Under the pieces are notes generated by a model that did no database searches, was not told the origin of the DNA, and saw only the letters and a program-made list of their open reading frames with translations. From Cellulophaga sp. BC115SP (GTDB lineage Bacteria; Bacteroidota; Bacteroidia; Cytophagales; Spirosomataceae): a stretch of DNA of 64,000 nucleotides. A program made the translations under genes and the position numbers. Location: contig NZ_JAAALB010000013.1 in assembly GCF_009905545.1 (NCBI RefSeq), positions 62,001 through 126,000 of the forward strand, given 5' to 3'. The stretch's first letter is position 1; each line of letters begins with the position of its first letter. Positions 45,395 through 53,740 of the stretch are shown one piece after another.

Positions 45395-45623
45395 ATTAAT
45401 AGAGTTGTTATGATGATTGTAAGAAAAAGGTAATTTTAATTGAAAATAACCAAGCTCCAAAATAAATTGCTTTATATTTCGTATTGCTTAAGAAGCATTG
45501 GCTTTTGTTTTTCTTGAATACAAAGGTCAATATTTGTATTACCGAAATTTCCTGTTTACTTTTCCTAAAATTACTCAAAAACCTTGATTTTTGATGATTT
45601 TAGGCTAAAATGAAAAGTTTATC

Positions 45624-46451
45624 GTGAAAAAAACTACCCAATATTTAGCAATGAGTTTACTGTTGATGGCTTGGTCAAATTTGTCACAAGCGCAACGTAG
45701 AAATACTCCTGCCAACACAACAACAACTACTACTACCAAGTCTGCTGCTCCTAACCGTGCGCCTTCTGCCAAACCTAAAAAAGAGGTGGATGAAGAAAAC
45801 TTTAACTCGATTTTCTCGGTGGGAATCACTACTAATACCAATTCTGGATTATTGGGCGGTTTTATGGTACGCAAAGAAATCGTTATCGACAATGGTGCGG
45901 CACGTAGACAGATGCACTATTTCAACGTCGAATTGGTGAATGTAGATAATTATCAAGAAAGTACGCTTCATGCTGGAGGAAATGGCTCGGGCTATGCTTA
46001 TGGCAAAAAGAACTATTTGTTTGCTTTGCGACCGCAGTACGGTCGTGAAATAAGCTTGTTCCGAAAGTCTTCAGATGGTGGTATCAATGTGAACGGGTTC
46101 ATTGCTGCTGGTCCAACACTTGGTTTCTTGAAGCCTTATTACGTAGATGTGTACTACGGAAGAGGCTATTTGGTAAGCGAACCTTATGATCCCAATGTTC
46201 ATTCTATCAATAATATTGCTGGAAGTGGAGGCTTTTTTAAAGGATTTGGTAATATGAAATTTACGCCAGGAATCAATATCAAAGCTGGTTTGAATTTTGA
46301 GCTGGATGCTTTCCGTCAGAGCAACATTAGCCTTGAAGTGGGCTTTTTAGCTGATATTTATAGCAAAAAGGTAGAAATTATGGCACTTTCTGATAATCAA
46401 AGTGTCTTTACTTCGGGATATTTGACAATTTTCTTCGGGGGTAAAAAGTAA
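45624..46451 (+). CDS. Outer-membrane beta-barrel protein of unknown function
   Basis: 275 residues. It starts at a GTG, since the ATG 14 bases upstream is out of frame and meets a stop. Signal peptide to about residue 23 (LSQAQ), then a disordered Thr/Pro/Ala/Lys linker (residues 25-55, with a run of seven Thr), then a barrel. Barrel strands include FNSIFSVGITTNTNSGLLGGFMVRKE, YFNVELVNVDNYQE, LFALRPQYGREISLF and the last strand SGYLTIFFGGKK. Length and pattern recall Bacteroidota PorT-like or DUF-type barrels, but I cannot name a family. lipA follows; an exact -7 box (TATTTTTG, 46457-46464) lies just past the stop codon. Confidence 0.72.
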   Translation: MKKTTQYLAMSLLLMAWSNLSQAQRRNTPANTTTTTTTKSAAPNRAPSAKPKKEVDEENFNSIFSVGITTNTNSGLLGGFMVRKEIVIDNGAARRQMHYFNVELVNVDNYQESTLHAGGNGSGYAYGKKNYLFALRPQYGREISLFRKSSDGGINVNGFIAAGPTLGFLKPYYVDVYYGRGYLVSEPYDPNVHSINNIAGSGGFFKGFGNMKFTPGINIKAGLNFELDAFRQSNISLEVGFLADIYSKKVEIMALSDNQSVFTSGYLTIFFGGKK

Positions 46452-46541
46452 GTTCGTATTTTTGCACATTGTTGAATCAAAAATAGGGTAGAGTTTGTTA
46501 GAAGTATAGATTACTTTTTCAACATACCTCAATTTATTGTA

Positions 46542-47417
46542 ATGATAGAACTTCCAGTAGTAGCTCCTAGTGCTACCAAGCATAACAAGAAACCAGATTG
46601 GTTGAGAGTAAAATTGCCAATCGGTAAAGAATACGCAAAAGTTCGTAGTATTGTCGACGAATATAAGCTACATACCATCTGTCAATCAGGGAATTGTCCA
46701 AATATGGGCGAGTGTTGGGGAGCAGGTACAGCTACCTTTATGATTTTGGGTAATGTTTGTACTCGTTCATGTACATTTTGTGCGGTGGCTACTGGTCGTC
46801 CAAACGAATATGATGCTGATGAGCCACGTCGTGTAGCTGAGGCTATTAAGTTGATGGGAGTAAAGCACGCTGTTATTACTTCAGTAAACCGTGACGAATT
46901 GAAAGACCGTGGCGCTGAAATTTGGTATCAGACAGTGGTACAGGTAAAACAAGAGTCTCCAACAACTACCATCGAAACGCTGATTCCAGATACAAAAGGT
47001 AATTGGGATGCCCTATATCGTATGATTGAAGGTGGACAAGAGGTGGTTTCGCATAACATGGAAACGGTTGAGCGCTTGTATCGCAATGTTCGCCCTCAGG
47101 CAAAATATGCGCGTAGTTTGGAACAAACTAAACGTACCAAAGAATTTGGTAAACGTACCAAAACTGGTATTATGTTAGGTTTGGGAGAAACTAAAGAAGA
47201 GGTTTTCAAAGCGATGGACGATTTAGTGGAAAATGGCTTAGATGTTTTGACTTTGGGACAATACTTACAACCAACTAAAATGCACCATGAAGTAATTGAG
47301 TGGATTCACCCAGATACTTTTGCCATGTATAAAGAAGAAGGTTTGAAAAGAGGTATCCAGTATGTTGAGTCAGGTGCTTTGGTGCGTTCAAGCTACCATG
47401 CCGAAAGACATATCTAG
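46542..47417 (+). CDS. lipA: Lipoyl synthase
   Basis: Radical-SAM enzyme that inserts two sulfurs into octanoyl chains on lipoate-dependent complexes. 291 residues. It carries both iron-sulfur clusters: the auxiliary cluster Cys47, Cys52, Cys58 ([12 protein letters not shown]) and the radical-SAM Cys73, Cys77, Cys80 (CTRSCTFC). The C-terminal RSSYHAE supplies the Ser that ligates the auxiliary cluster. Start ATG follows a 70-nt leader from the possible -7 box at 46457-46464 (no matching -33 box). Cytoplasmic. No lipB or lipoate-carrier gene is in the window. A terminator hairpin follows. Confidence 0.95.
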   Translation: MIELPVVAPSATKHNKKPDWLRVKLPIGKEYAKVRSIVDEYKLHTICQSGNCPNMGECWGAGTATFMILGNVCTRSCTFCAVATGRPNEYDADEPRRVAEAIKLMGVKHAVITSVNRDELKDRGAEIWYQTVVQVKQESPTTTIETLIPDTKGNWDALYRMIEGGQEVVSHNMETVERLYRNVRPQAKYARSLEQTKRTKEFGKRTKTGIMLGLGETKEEVFKAMDDLVENGLDVLTLGQYLQPTKMHHEVIEWIHPDTFAMYKEEGLKRGIQYVESGALVRSSYHAERHI

Positions 47418-47445
47418 ATATAATAGATTAATGGAATAATTATAA

Positions 47446-47482
47446 ATAGGTAGTAAGTGTAATACTAATACTTACTACCTAT
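47446..47482 (+). terminator. Terminator after lipA
   Basis: ATAGGTAGTAAGT pairs with ACTTACTACCTAT around an 11-nt loop, followed by ATTTTCTTTT. Confidence 0.8.
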
Positions 47483-47671
47483 ATTTTCTTTTAGGGGTTT
47501 ATAACATGGCCATGTTATGTATATTAACCTTTTTTCAAGTGACTTTTTAATTTTTAAATACTGTTTGTTTTGAGTTGGTCGTTAAATACTAGTAGAAATG
47601 TAAAAATCTAAAAGGTTCTAAACATAATATTTAAAGTAAAAAAGTATTTCTGACTAAATACAAATTTATAC

Positions 47672-49141
47672 ATGATGTATTTTACCAATGTAAACCTGAG
47701 AATTACCTCTCTAATTTATTTATTTATACCCAATTTAATCTTTACTGGTGCATGGTTTAAAGATATAATATCACTTCCTCTTGCATGCTTGTTACTACTT
47801 TTTGTTTTCGACTCAGTTAAATCAGAATTAAATCAAGATAGGCTTTCTGTTCAAACTACCTACCTTCCTTTAAAAGATATTGTAATTTTATTATTGTTAA
47901 GTTTAGGGCTCTGCCTTGTCTTTGGAATAGGAGAATATCGCCAACAAACTGTTGACTGGGGTACCAATAACTTTAAAGTTTATGATTTGGTAAATTATAA
48001 ATGGCCAACATATTATGAAAAATACAATACTTTCTCTAGTTATTATTGGGCATACTATTTACCAACGGCTTTTCTAGGAAAACTACTAGGAATAGCATCT
48101 TGTAGATATATCATTTTGCTATGGTCTTGGATAGGCGTTTTTTTGATTTTGATAGGGCTGTATAAAATTGGGAAGGGATTAAAATTTGTTTTTTTATTTT
48201 TACTTTTCAATAATGGAAACACTTTGATGTTTATTATTCAGATGTTGAATATTCCATATTTGAATCAATTTATAATAAATAGTAATGTTCGACTAGCTGA
48301 TTTTAATATAACATTCTGGTCACCAATGATAGCATCTCTACAATGGGTGCCACAGCATTTAATACCTGCAGGTGTAACAACATTGCTAATATTAAACTCA
48401 GAAAGTAGTAAAAATTACAAACTTGAAATTTTAATATTGCTTTGTAATATTATTTGGAGTCCCTTGATTTGTATAGGCTTACTTCCTGTAGTAATTGCTA
48501 GGTATTTTGATAAAATTACTAATCCTCAATTTTATAAATTATTACCTTATTGTTTACTAATGATTGTGCCATTTATTCCCTCTATCTTGTATCTTACCTC
48601 TAATAGGGCGATTGGGTTGAGTGATACAAATGGCTTTATTTGGACAAAAAGTAAATTTTGGATAGAAGGTTATTTAGCCTTTTGGTTATTAAATATTGCT
48701 GTATGGTTTTTTTTAATAAAAGAATCATTGAAATCTTCCAAGTACAAACAATATTTATTTTGTTCTTTAGTTGCATTCGCTTTACTACCATTATATAGGG
48801 TAGGAATGTTTAATGATTTGTTACTAAGAGGGATAATTCCTTCTACTTTTGTACTAGGGGTTTTTATTATACAACAATTAATAAATTTGAAAATTCGAAG
48901 CTTCAAATTTATCGTCTATACCTTGTTACTATGCTTTTTGTCGGTTCCCTCTTTTATCAGAATTCTTGAAGGAATTAGGCCTAGTTCTCCTGTAACTTCT
49001 ATTGCATCTCCTTTTCAAGGAGATATGAAAAATACAATGGATTTTTTAAAGGAAGTATATACGGAACGAGCATTAGTACAATATCAATTACAATCTGATT
49101 CGTTTTGTGAGAAATATTTATTGGATACAGCAAAAGATTAG
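47672..49141 (+). CDS. Polytopic membrane protein 1, possibly GT-C-like; paralogue of 49179-50633
   Basis: 489 residues with about 11-13 hydrophobic helices. I do not recognise a named family. The first extracytoplasmic loop carries DWGTNNFKVYDLVNYKWPTYY, a D/E-x(n)-K/H-x-x-DL-x(4)-WP arrangement seen in several uncharacterised GT-C-like glycosyltransferase membrane proteins, and the C-terminus is a short hydrophilic tail (PFQGDMKNTMDFLKEVYTERA). It aligns over its whole length with the convergent gene that follows. The DNA looks clearly more A+T-rich than its neighbours, which may mean transfer or relaxed codon use. Function unproven; envelope glycan assembly is the best guess. Confidence 0.72.
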   Translation: MMYFTNVNLRITSLIYLFIPNLIFTGAWFKDIISLPLACLLLLFVFDSVKSELNQDRLSVQTTYLPLKDIVILLLLSLGLCLVFGIGEYRQQTVDWGTNNFKVYDLVNYKWPTYYEKYNTFSSYYWAYYLPTAFLGKLLGIASCRYIILLWSWIGVFLILIGLYKIGKGLKFVFLFLLFNNGNTLMFIIQMLNIPYLNQFIINSNVRLADFNITFWSPMIASLQWVPQHLIPAGVTTLLILNSESSKNYKLEILILLCNIIWSPLICIGLLPVVIARYFDKITNPQFYKLLPYCLLMIVPFIPSILYLTSNRAIGLSDTNGFIWTKSKFWIEGYLAFWLLNIAVWFFLIKESLKSSKYKQYLFCSLVAFALLPLYRVGMFNDLLLRGIIPSTFVLGVFIIQQLINLKIRSFKFIVYTLLLCFLSVPSFIRILEGIRPSSPVTSIASPFQGDMKNTMDFLKEVYTERALVQYQLQSDSFCEKYLLDTAKD

Positions 49142-49150
49142 TTGTATTAT

Positions 49151-49179
49151 ATAGATGGTAGAGATGATCTACCATCTAT
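49151..49179. terminator. Bidirectional terminator between the convergent membrane-protein genes
   Basis: ATAGATGGTAGA pairs perfectly with TCTACCATCTAT around a 5-nt loop; T-run on the plus strand. Its right end is the stop codon of the minus-strand gene. Confidence 0.85.
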
Positions 49180-50633
49180 TATTTTTTTAGAAGATAATTT
49201 TCAAAAAAGCTTCCCTTTTTCAATAAATACTGTTCCCCTTCTTGTTGTGAATAGTTTTTTATTAAAACTTCATACATATCCCCAGAATCGGTCTTTTTAG
49301 GTATTGTTCCTGTTAGTTGATTATTACTCAATTGAAAAAGCACAATTTTAAGTAATGGAATAGTAACCAATATATATATTATAAATAGAAGACCTTTTTT
49401 ATATAAGTTTGGGGCTTGTACGATTTGTGAACAAATATAAATTGAAAAAATGAACATTAAAGGGATATTTCCTCTAGCCATCAGATCATTCCAAACTCCA
49501 TATTTTGTTAGACATAAAAGACAGAAAACAATGATGCTAACATAGAATAAATATGATAGTTCTTCTGGTAGTTTTGCACTAAATTTTGTAACTAGGAATA
49601 TAGCAATAAAAAGGAATCCAATTTCGGAAAGAAGATAACCTACTAAAATAGCGAACCAGTTAGCATTATAGTTCCATACAAATCCACTTACTCCAGAGCT
49701 AGAAGTTGCTGATAGATAAATTGCAATAGGAGCAAGGAATAAAAAAATTAAAATACCAATCCTAACAAAACTTACAAACTCATTTAACACATGGGAATGT
49801 TTTTTGAACAGAATTAACAGATATAAAAGTGAGGCTATAAGTGTAGGGAAAGGCGCCCAAAAAAATGAGCAAGAAATATAAAATAATGGCAATTTTATAT
49901 TGTCATTTTGGGCCGAAATTAGAATGACAATAGTACACAATAGACTTGGAATAATTTGATTTGGAACCCACATAGCACTACCAAAAATTGAATAGGCAAC
50001 GTAATATATTTGATCAGGGTTGGCTGAGATTAATAAATTAGAATGAATAAATTTTTGATTGATATAAAAGACAAAGCTATAACTACCTGAAAAGAACAAA
50101 GATAGAATTAATACCTTTAAATCTTTTTGTAGATATAGATATATTAACGACATACTAAAAAACATACCTAATGTTGCCCATAAAATCCAGATAACGTTTG
50201 TAATAAATACGTTAGCAAATATTTTACTGAAAAATGCTGGAGCTAAGTAATATCCAAAGTAATAACATGGATAACGATTAACTTTTGCATAAGTAAACGG
50301 CCAATCATACTTAACTAAATCTTGAATTTTGGCAGTATGTCCAATATAATCTCTGATTTGACTTGCAAAGTCTCCAACACCTGAAAGAAGCACTATTGTT
50401 AATGATAATATGAATAGTAAAACCAGTTCGTTCAGATAGAGACTTGAATAATGTTTACGATTTCCTAACGTGGTATTAAATTGTTTTACTACAATAAGAA
50501 ATGCTGTGATAGAAATAAGTGCAAAAATCAATTTTACCCAAGTTGTGATGAACAGAATGCAGGGAAAAGCTAAAAAAAGAAAAGAACCAAATAATAGCGT
50601 TTTTTGAGAAGTAATAACCTTATTGGAGTACAT
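49179..50633 (-). CDS. Polytopic membrane protein 2, paralogue of 47672-49141
   Basis: 484 residues with the same helix pattern as its convergent partner. Matching segments include the first loop (GDFASQIRDYIGHTAKIQDLVKYDWPFTYAKVNRYPCYYFGYYLAPAFFSK here against the corresponding GEY...WP...YYWAYYLPTAFLGK in the partner), then MWVPNQIIPSL against LQWVPQHLIPAG, then GVSGFVWNYNANWF against the NGFIWTKSKFW region, and WNDLMARGNIPLMF against FNDLLLRGIIPSTF. These conserved loops suggest a shared active site. Also strongly A+T-rich. Function not known. Confidence 0.72.
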   Translation of the reverse strand: MYSNKVITSQKTLLFGSFLFLAFPCILFITTWVKLIFALISITAFLIVVKQFNTTLGNRKHYSSLYLNELVLLFILSLTIVLLSGVGDFASQIRDYIGHTAKIQDLVKYDWPFTYAKVNRYPCYYFGYYLAPAFFSKIFANVFITNVIWILWATLGMFFSMSLIYLYLQKDLKVLILSLFFSGSYSFVFYINQKFIHSNLLISANPDQIYYVAYSIFGSAMWVPNQIIPSLLCTIVILISAQNDNIKLPLFYISCSFFWAPFPTLIASLLYLLILFKKHSHVLNEFVSFVRIGILIFLFLAPIAIYLSATSSSGVSGFVWNYNANWFAILVGYLLSEIGFLFIAIFLVTKFSAKLPEELSYLFYVSIIVFCLLCLTKYGVWNDLMARGNIPLMFIFSIYICSQIVQAPNLYKKGLLFIIYILVTIPLLKIVLFQLSNNQLTGTIPKKTDSGDMYEVLIKNYSQQEGEQYLLKKGSFFENYLLKK

Positions 50634-50772
50634 TATTTACAATATTAGAAAAACAAAAATGTATTGAGTGTGTTACTCAAGTAAAGAAATACAATATTAC
50701 TAAAACTACATAGTTTTCCAAAGTTTCATTAGAATATGAATCAACGTGATATTACTAACACTCATTACCTGA

Positions 50773-51990
50773 ATGTATCAAGAACATCATAAACAGTTTG
50801 ATTTTATTATAGCAGGAGGAGGCTTGGCGGGTCTGTCGTTGGCTTATTATCTATCTCAATCAAGTTTAGAGAACGCTAAGATTCTAATTATTGACCAGTC
50901 AGAGAAAAAAGAAAATGATAAAACATGGTGCTTTTGGGAGGCTCAACCCAATGCTTTTGACGAAATTGTCAGACAGAAATGGAATGGTGTTTGGTTTCAT
51001 GGAAGCAGAAATTTTAGTCAATTTTTGCCCATTGACGAATACCAGTATAAGCTAATTCGAAGTGCTGATTTTTACCAATTTATTTATAAAGCTATTTCTC
51101 GAAAAAATAATATTAATATATTGATAGATAGTATATTGTCTATAGAAAAAGATATTGATAATAAACCACAAGTTAAAACTGTAAAAGGTATCTATAAGGC
51201 CTCTCAAATAGTTTTTGACAGTACATTTCGTTCGCCATACGATGATAAGCGATATAGCCAAATGCTTCAGCATTTTAAAGGTTGGGTTATCGAAACTGAT
51301 GAGCCTTCTTTTGATGAAACCAAGCCTACCATGTTTGACTTTAATGTAGAACAGAACGATGAATGCCGATTCGTTTATGTATTACCTTATAGTAAAACCA
51401 AAGCCTTAGTTGAATACACGATTTTTTCAGATAATTTACTTGAGGACTCAGTCTATGACAATGAGTTAAAGGATTATATCACTCACCAGCTAAAAATAGC
51501 TCATTACCGCATTGAGGAGGTAGAAAAAGGAGTAATTCCGATGTCTGATGAGCCTTGTATTCAAATACCAGACCATGGCATTGTTCGCATAGGTACGTCT
51601 GGGGGCTATGTGAAGGCGTCGACAGGATATAGCTTTACTCGCACACAACGTATTTTAAAGAACCTTGTTCGAGATTTAGAGCGAGCAAAGGGTAATTTTG
51701 ATTCTTTTGAAAAAGAAAAAAAGGCATGGCGGAAAGGTACATATATTCCCAATTGGAAAGCATTATTAGATAGTATTTTGCTAGATGTAATGCTCAAAAA
51801 TCGTCATTCGTCAAAAGATATTTTTACTTGTTTGTTTAGTAAAAATCGACCAGCCCAAATTTTGAAGTTTTTGGACGAAGATACAAGTCTATTAGAAGAC
51901 TTGGCTATAATGCACACTGTTCCGATAATTCCATTCTTGAAATCCGCATTTGTAGTGATATTTAGAAAAATATGGTTATTTTTAAGATAA
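50773..51990 (+). CDS. crtY: Lycopene beta-cyclase
   Basis: Closes the ends of lycopene to beta-carotene, a non-redox reaction using a reduced flavin. 405 residues. N-terminal dinucleotide fold FIIAGGGLAGLSLAYYL, then DKTWCFWE, which is diagnostic for CrtY/LCY-B, and the conserved QFLPIDEYQYKLIRSADFY and IPMSDEPCIQIP. The C-terminal GTSGGYVKASTGYSFTR motif completes the family pattern. Its presence suggests cyclic carotenoids in a pigmented bacterium; the desaturase and synthase genes are not in this window, and the FAD enzyme at 19637-20857 is too distant to link. Followed by metK on the same strand after a regulatory leader. Confidence 0.9.
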   Translation: MYQEHHKQFDFIIAGGGLAGLSLAYYLSQSSLENAKILIIDQSEKKENDKTWCFWEAQPNAFDEIVRQKWNGVWFHGSRNFSQFLPIDEYQYKLIRSADFYQFIYKAISRKNNINILIDSILSIEKDIDNKPQVKTVKGIYKASQIVFDSTFRSPYDDKRYSQMLQHFKGWVIETDEPSFDETKPTMFDFNVEQNDECRFVYVLPYSKTKALVEYTIFSDNLLEDSVYDNELKDYITHQLKIAHYRIEEVEKGVIPMSDEPCIQIPDHGIVRIGTSGGYVKASTGYSFTRTQRILKNLVRDLERAKGNFDSFEKEKKAWRKGTYIPNWKALLDSILLDVMLKNRHSSKDIFTCLFSKNRPAQILKFLDEDTSLLEDLAIMHTVPIIPFLKSAFVVIFRKIWLFLR

Positions 51991-52022
51991 TTTATCTATA
52001 ATCTAGTAGTCAACTAAGCTAA

Positions 52023-52054
52023 ATTGTCATTTAAAAATATTAGTTGTAGTTTTG
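52023..52054 (+). promoter_or_regulatory. Promoter of metK
   Basis: ATTG at 52023-52026 and TAGTTTTG at 52047-52054, spaced 20 bp, match the Bacteroidota promoter with one mismatch in the -33 box. Start of transcription is expected near 52061, just before the structured leader. Confidence 0.7.
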
Positions 52055-52066
52055 TAATACAATTCT

Positions 52067-52165
52067 GACCCTTGGCTGTAAGCACTGAGCTAGATACAAG
52101 AATTTTGAGCGTTTTTCCGCTTATTTTTGTCGATAATTTCGCTAGTAAGCTTTTGTGCTTGGGTC
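52067..52165 (+). ncRNA. Structured 5' leader of metK, candidate cis-regulatory RNA
   Basis: A closing helix forms between GACCC (52067-52071) plus AAGCAC (52080-52085) and GTGCTTGGGTC (52155-52165), 11 bp with an 8-nt bulge. Inside, GCTAG (52089-52093) can pair with CTAGT (52142-52146). ACAAGAAT-ttt-GAGCG (52096-52111) pairs with CGCTT-ATTTTTGT (52118-52130) over a 6-nt loop with G-U pairs. The structure starts about 6 nt after the expected transcription start and ends 41 nt before the metK ATG. It does not match the SAM-I, II or III consensus sequences as I know them. No U-tract follows, so control would be at translation or stability. Confidence 0.45.
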
Positions 52166-52206
52166 GAATATTTCCGTAGAATTTCAAAAAAAAATTAATT
52201 GTAGAA

Positions 52207-53466
52207 ATGGCATATCTTTTCACCTCTGAGTCAGTTTCTGAAGGACACCCAGATAAAGTTGCTGACCAAATATCGGACGCCCTTATCGACCACTTCATGG
52301 CGTTTGACCCTTCATCAAAAGTAGCTTGCGAAACATTAGTAACCACTGGTCAAGTAATTTTGGCGGGTGAAGTAAATACTAACACTTACTTAGACGTACA
52401 GAGTATTGCACGTGAAGTAATCCGCAAAATTGGTTATACAAAGTCTGAATATATGTTCGAAGCAAATTCTTGTGGTATCCTTTCGGCTATTCATGAGCAA
52501 TCTGCTGATATTAACCAAGGTGTTGATCGCAAGAACCCAGAAGAACAAGGCGCTGGTGACCAAGGTATGATGTTCGGTTATGCTACAAAAGAAACCGAAA
52601 ACTATATGCCATTGGCATTGGATTTGGCTCACAAAATCTTGCAAGAACTTTCTTACATCCGTAACAATGAGCCAGCTTTGATTGGTTATTTGCGTCCAGA
52701 TGCTAAGTCTCAAGTAACAATCGAATATTCTGATAACAACGAACCTCAAAGAATTGATACAATCGTAGTGTCTACTCAGCACGATGATTTCGACTCAGAA
52801 GAGGCTATGTTGGCAAAAATCAAAGAAGATATTATTGCTATTGTTATCCCTCGCGTAAAAGCAAAATTGACTCCTGAGCTTCAAGCTTTGTTTAGCGATG
52901 AAATTACTTACCACATCAACCCAACAGGTAAATTTGTAATCGGTGGTCCTCACGGAGATACAGGTTTGACTGGTCGTAAGATTATCGTAGATACTTACGG
53001 TGGTAAAGGTGCTCACGGTGGTGGTGCATTCTCTGGTAAAGACCCTTCGAAAGTTGACCGTTCTGCTGCTTATGCTACTCGCCACATTGCGAAAAACTTG
53101 GTAGCTGCTGGTCTTTGTGACGAAGTATTGGTTCAAGTTTCTTATGCAATCGGTGTTGCTAAACCTTGTGGTTTGTATGTAAACACTTACGGTACTGCTA
53201 AAGTTGATTTGACTGACGGTGAAATCGCTCGCAAAGTAGAAGAAATTTTCGATATGCGCCCTTACTTCATCGAACAACGTTTGAAGTTGAGAAACCCTAT
53301 CTATTCTGAAACTGCTGCTTATGGTCACATGGGACGTAAAAATGAAGTTGTTACAAAAACGTTCAAGTCTCCAGATGGTAAAGTTGTAGAGAAAGAGGTA
53401 GAGTTATTTACTTGGGAAAAACTTGACTATGTAGATGCAGTAAAAGCTAAATTCGGTTTGGCATAA
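52207..53466 (+). CDS. metK: S-adenosylmethionine synthetase
   Basis: Makes AdoMet from methionine and ATP. 419 residues, cytoplasmic tetramer in known enzymes. [15 protein letters not shown] with catalytic His14, [13 protein letters not shown] (115-127) and the P-loop-like [18 protein letters not shown] are all canonical. The long leader and promoter suggest dedicated control. The coding sequence seems biased to a few favoured codons (for example GGT, GCT, CGT), as in highly expressed genes. Upstream neighbour crtY runs the same way but is separated by the leader and promoter. Confidence 0.97.
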   Translation: MAYLFTSESVSEGHPDKVADQISDALIDHFMAFDPSSKVACETLVTTGQVILAGEVNTNTYLDVQSIAREVIRKIGYTKSEYMFEANSCGILSAIHEQSADINQGVDRKNPEEQGAGDQGMMFGYATKETENYMPLALDLAHKILQELSYIRNNEPALIGYLRPDAKSQVTIEYSDNNEPQRIDTIVVSTQHDDFDSEEAMLAKIKEDIIAIVIPRVKAKLTPELQALFSDEITYHINPTGKFVIGGPHGDTGLTGRKIIVDTYGGKGAHGGGAFSGKDPSKVDRSAAYATRHIAKNLVAAGLCDEVLVQVSYAIGVAKPCGLYVNTYGTAKVDLTDGEIARKVEEIFDMRPYFIEQRLKLRNPIYSETAAYGHMGRKNEVVTKTFKSPDGKVVEKEVELFTWEKLDYVDAVKAKFGLA

Positions 53467-53487
53467 TACTTACATTTTCGATGAGGC

Positions 53488-53662
53488 TGTTTAAACTTTT
53501 TTGAAAATATATTTTATTGATTAATTCTTCGCTTTACTTTTTGTCTTGATACAAAAAGTAACCGCAGCGGCGGCCGCAAAAAAATCAAGAATTTATAAAC
53601 TCGCTGCGCTCAAACAGTATAAATTCATTGCTTACGCAAGCAATTTTATGAAAGTTTAAACA
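53488..53662. repeat. Inverted-repeat intergenic element, 175 bp
   Basis: TGTTTAAACTTT (53488-53499) and AAAGTTTAAACA (53651-53662) are perfect 12-bp inverted ends, with partial similarity outside. Inside are CTTTTTGTcttgatACAAAAAG, GAATTTATA ... TATAAATTC around CTCGCTGCGCTC, and TTGCTTACGCAAGCAA. The element is non-coding and includes a NotI-like GCGGCCGC. It resembles palindromic intergenic repeats I know from other Bacteroidota, but family membership is not verified. Confidence 0.55.
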
Positions 53663-53740
53663 ACTTCGATAATTAAAAATTTACATTCAAAATTCACAAC
53701 TCACAATTCGTAACTAATACTTACCTCTAATAAATAAACT

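Noticed and set aside
51991..52206. Known SAM-I, SAM-II, SAM-III or SAH riboswitch upstream of metK
   Set aside because: The consensus motifs I know for these classes are not present; the folded leader is therefore reported only as a candidate of unknown class.
52390..53328. Two open frames antisense to metK (130 and 177 residues)
   Set aside because: They result from biased codon use in a highly expressed gene and show no signal peptide or recognisable domain.
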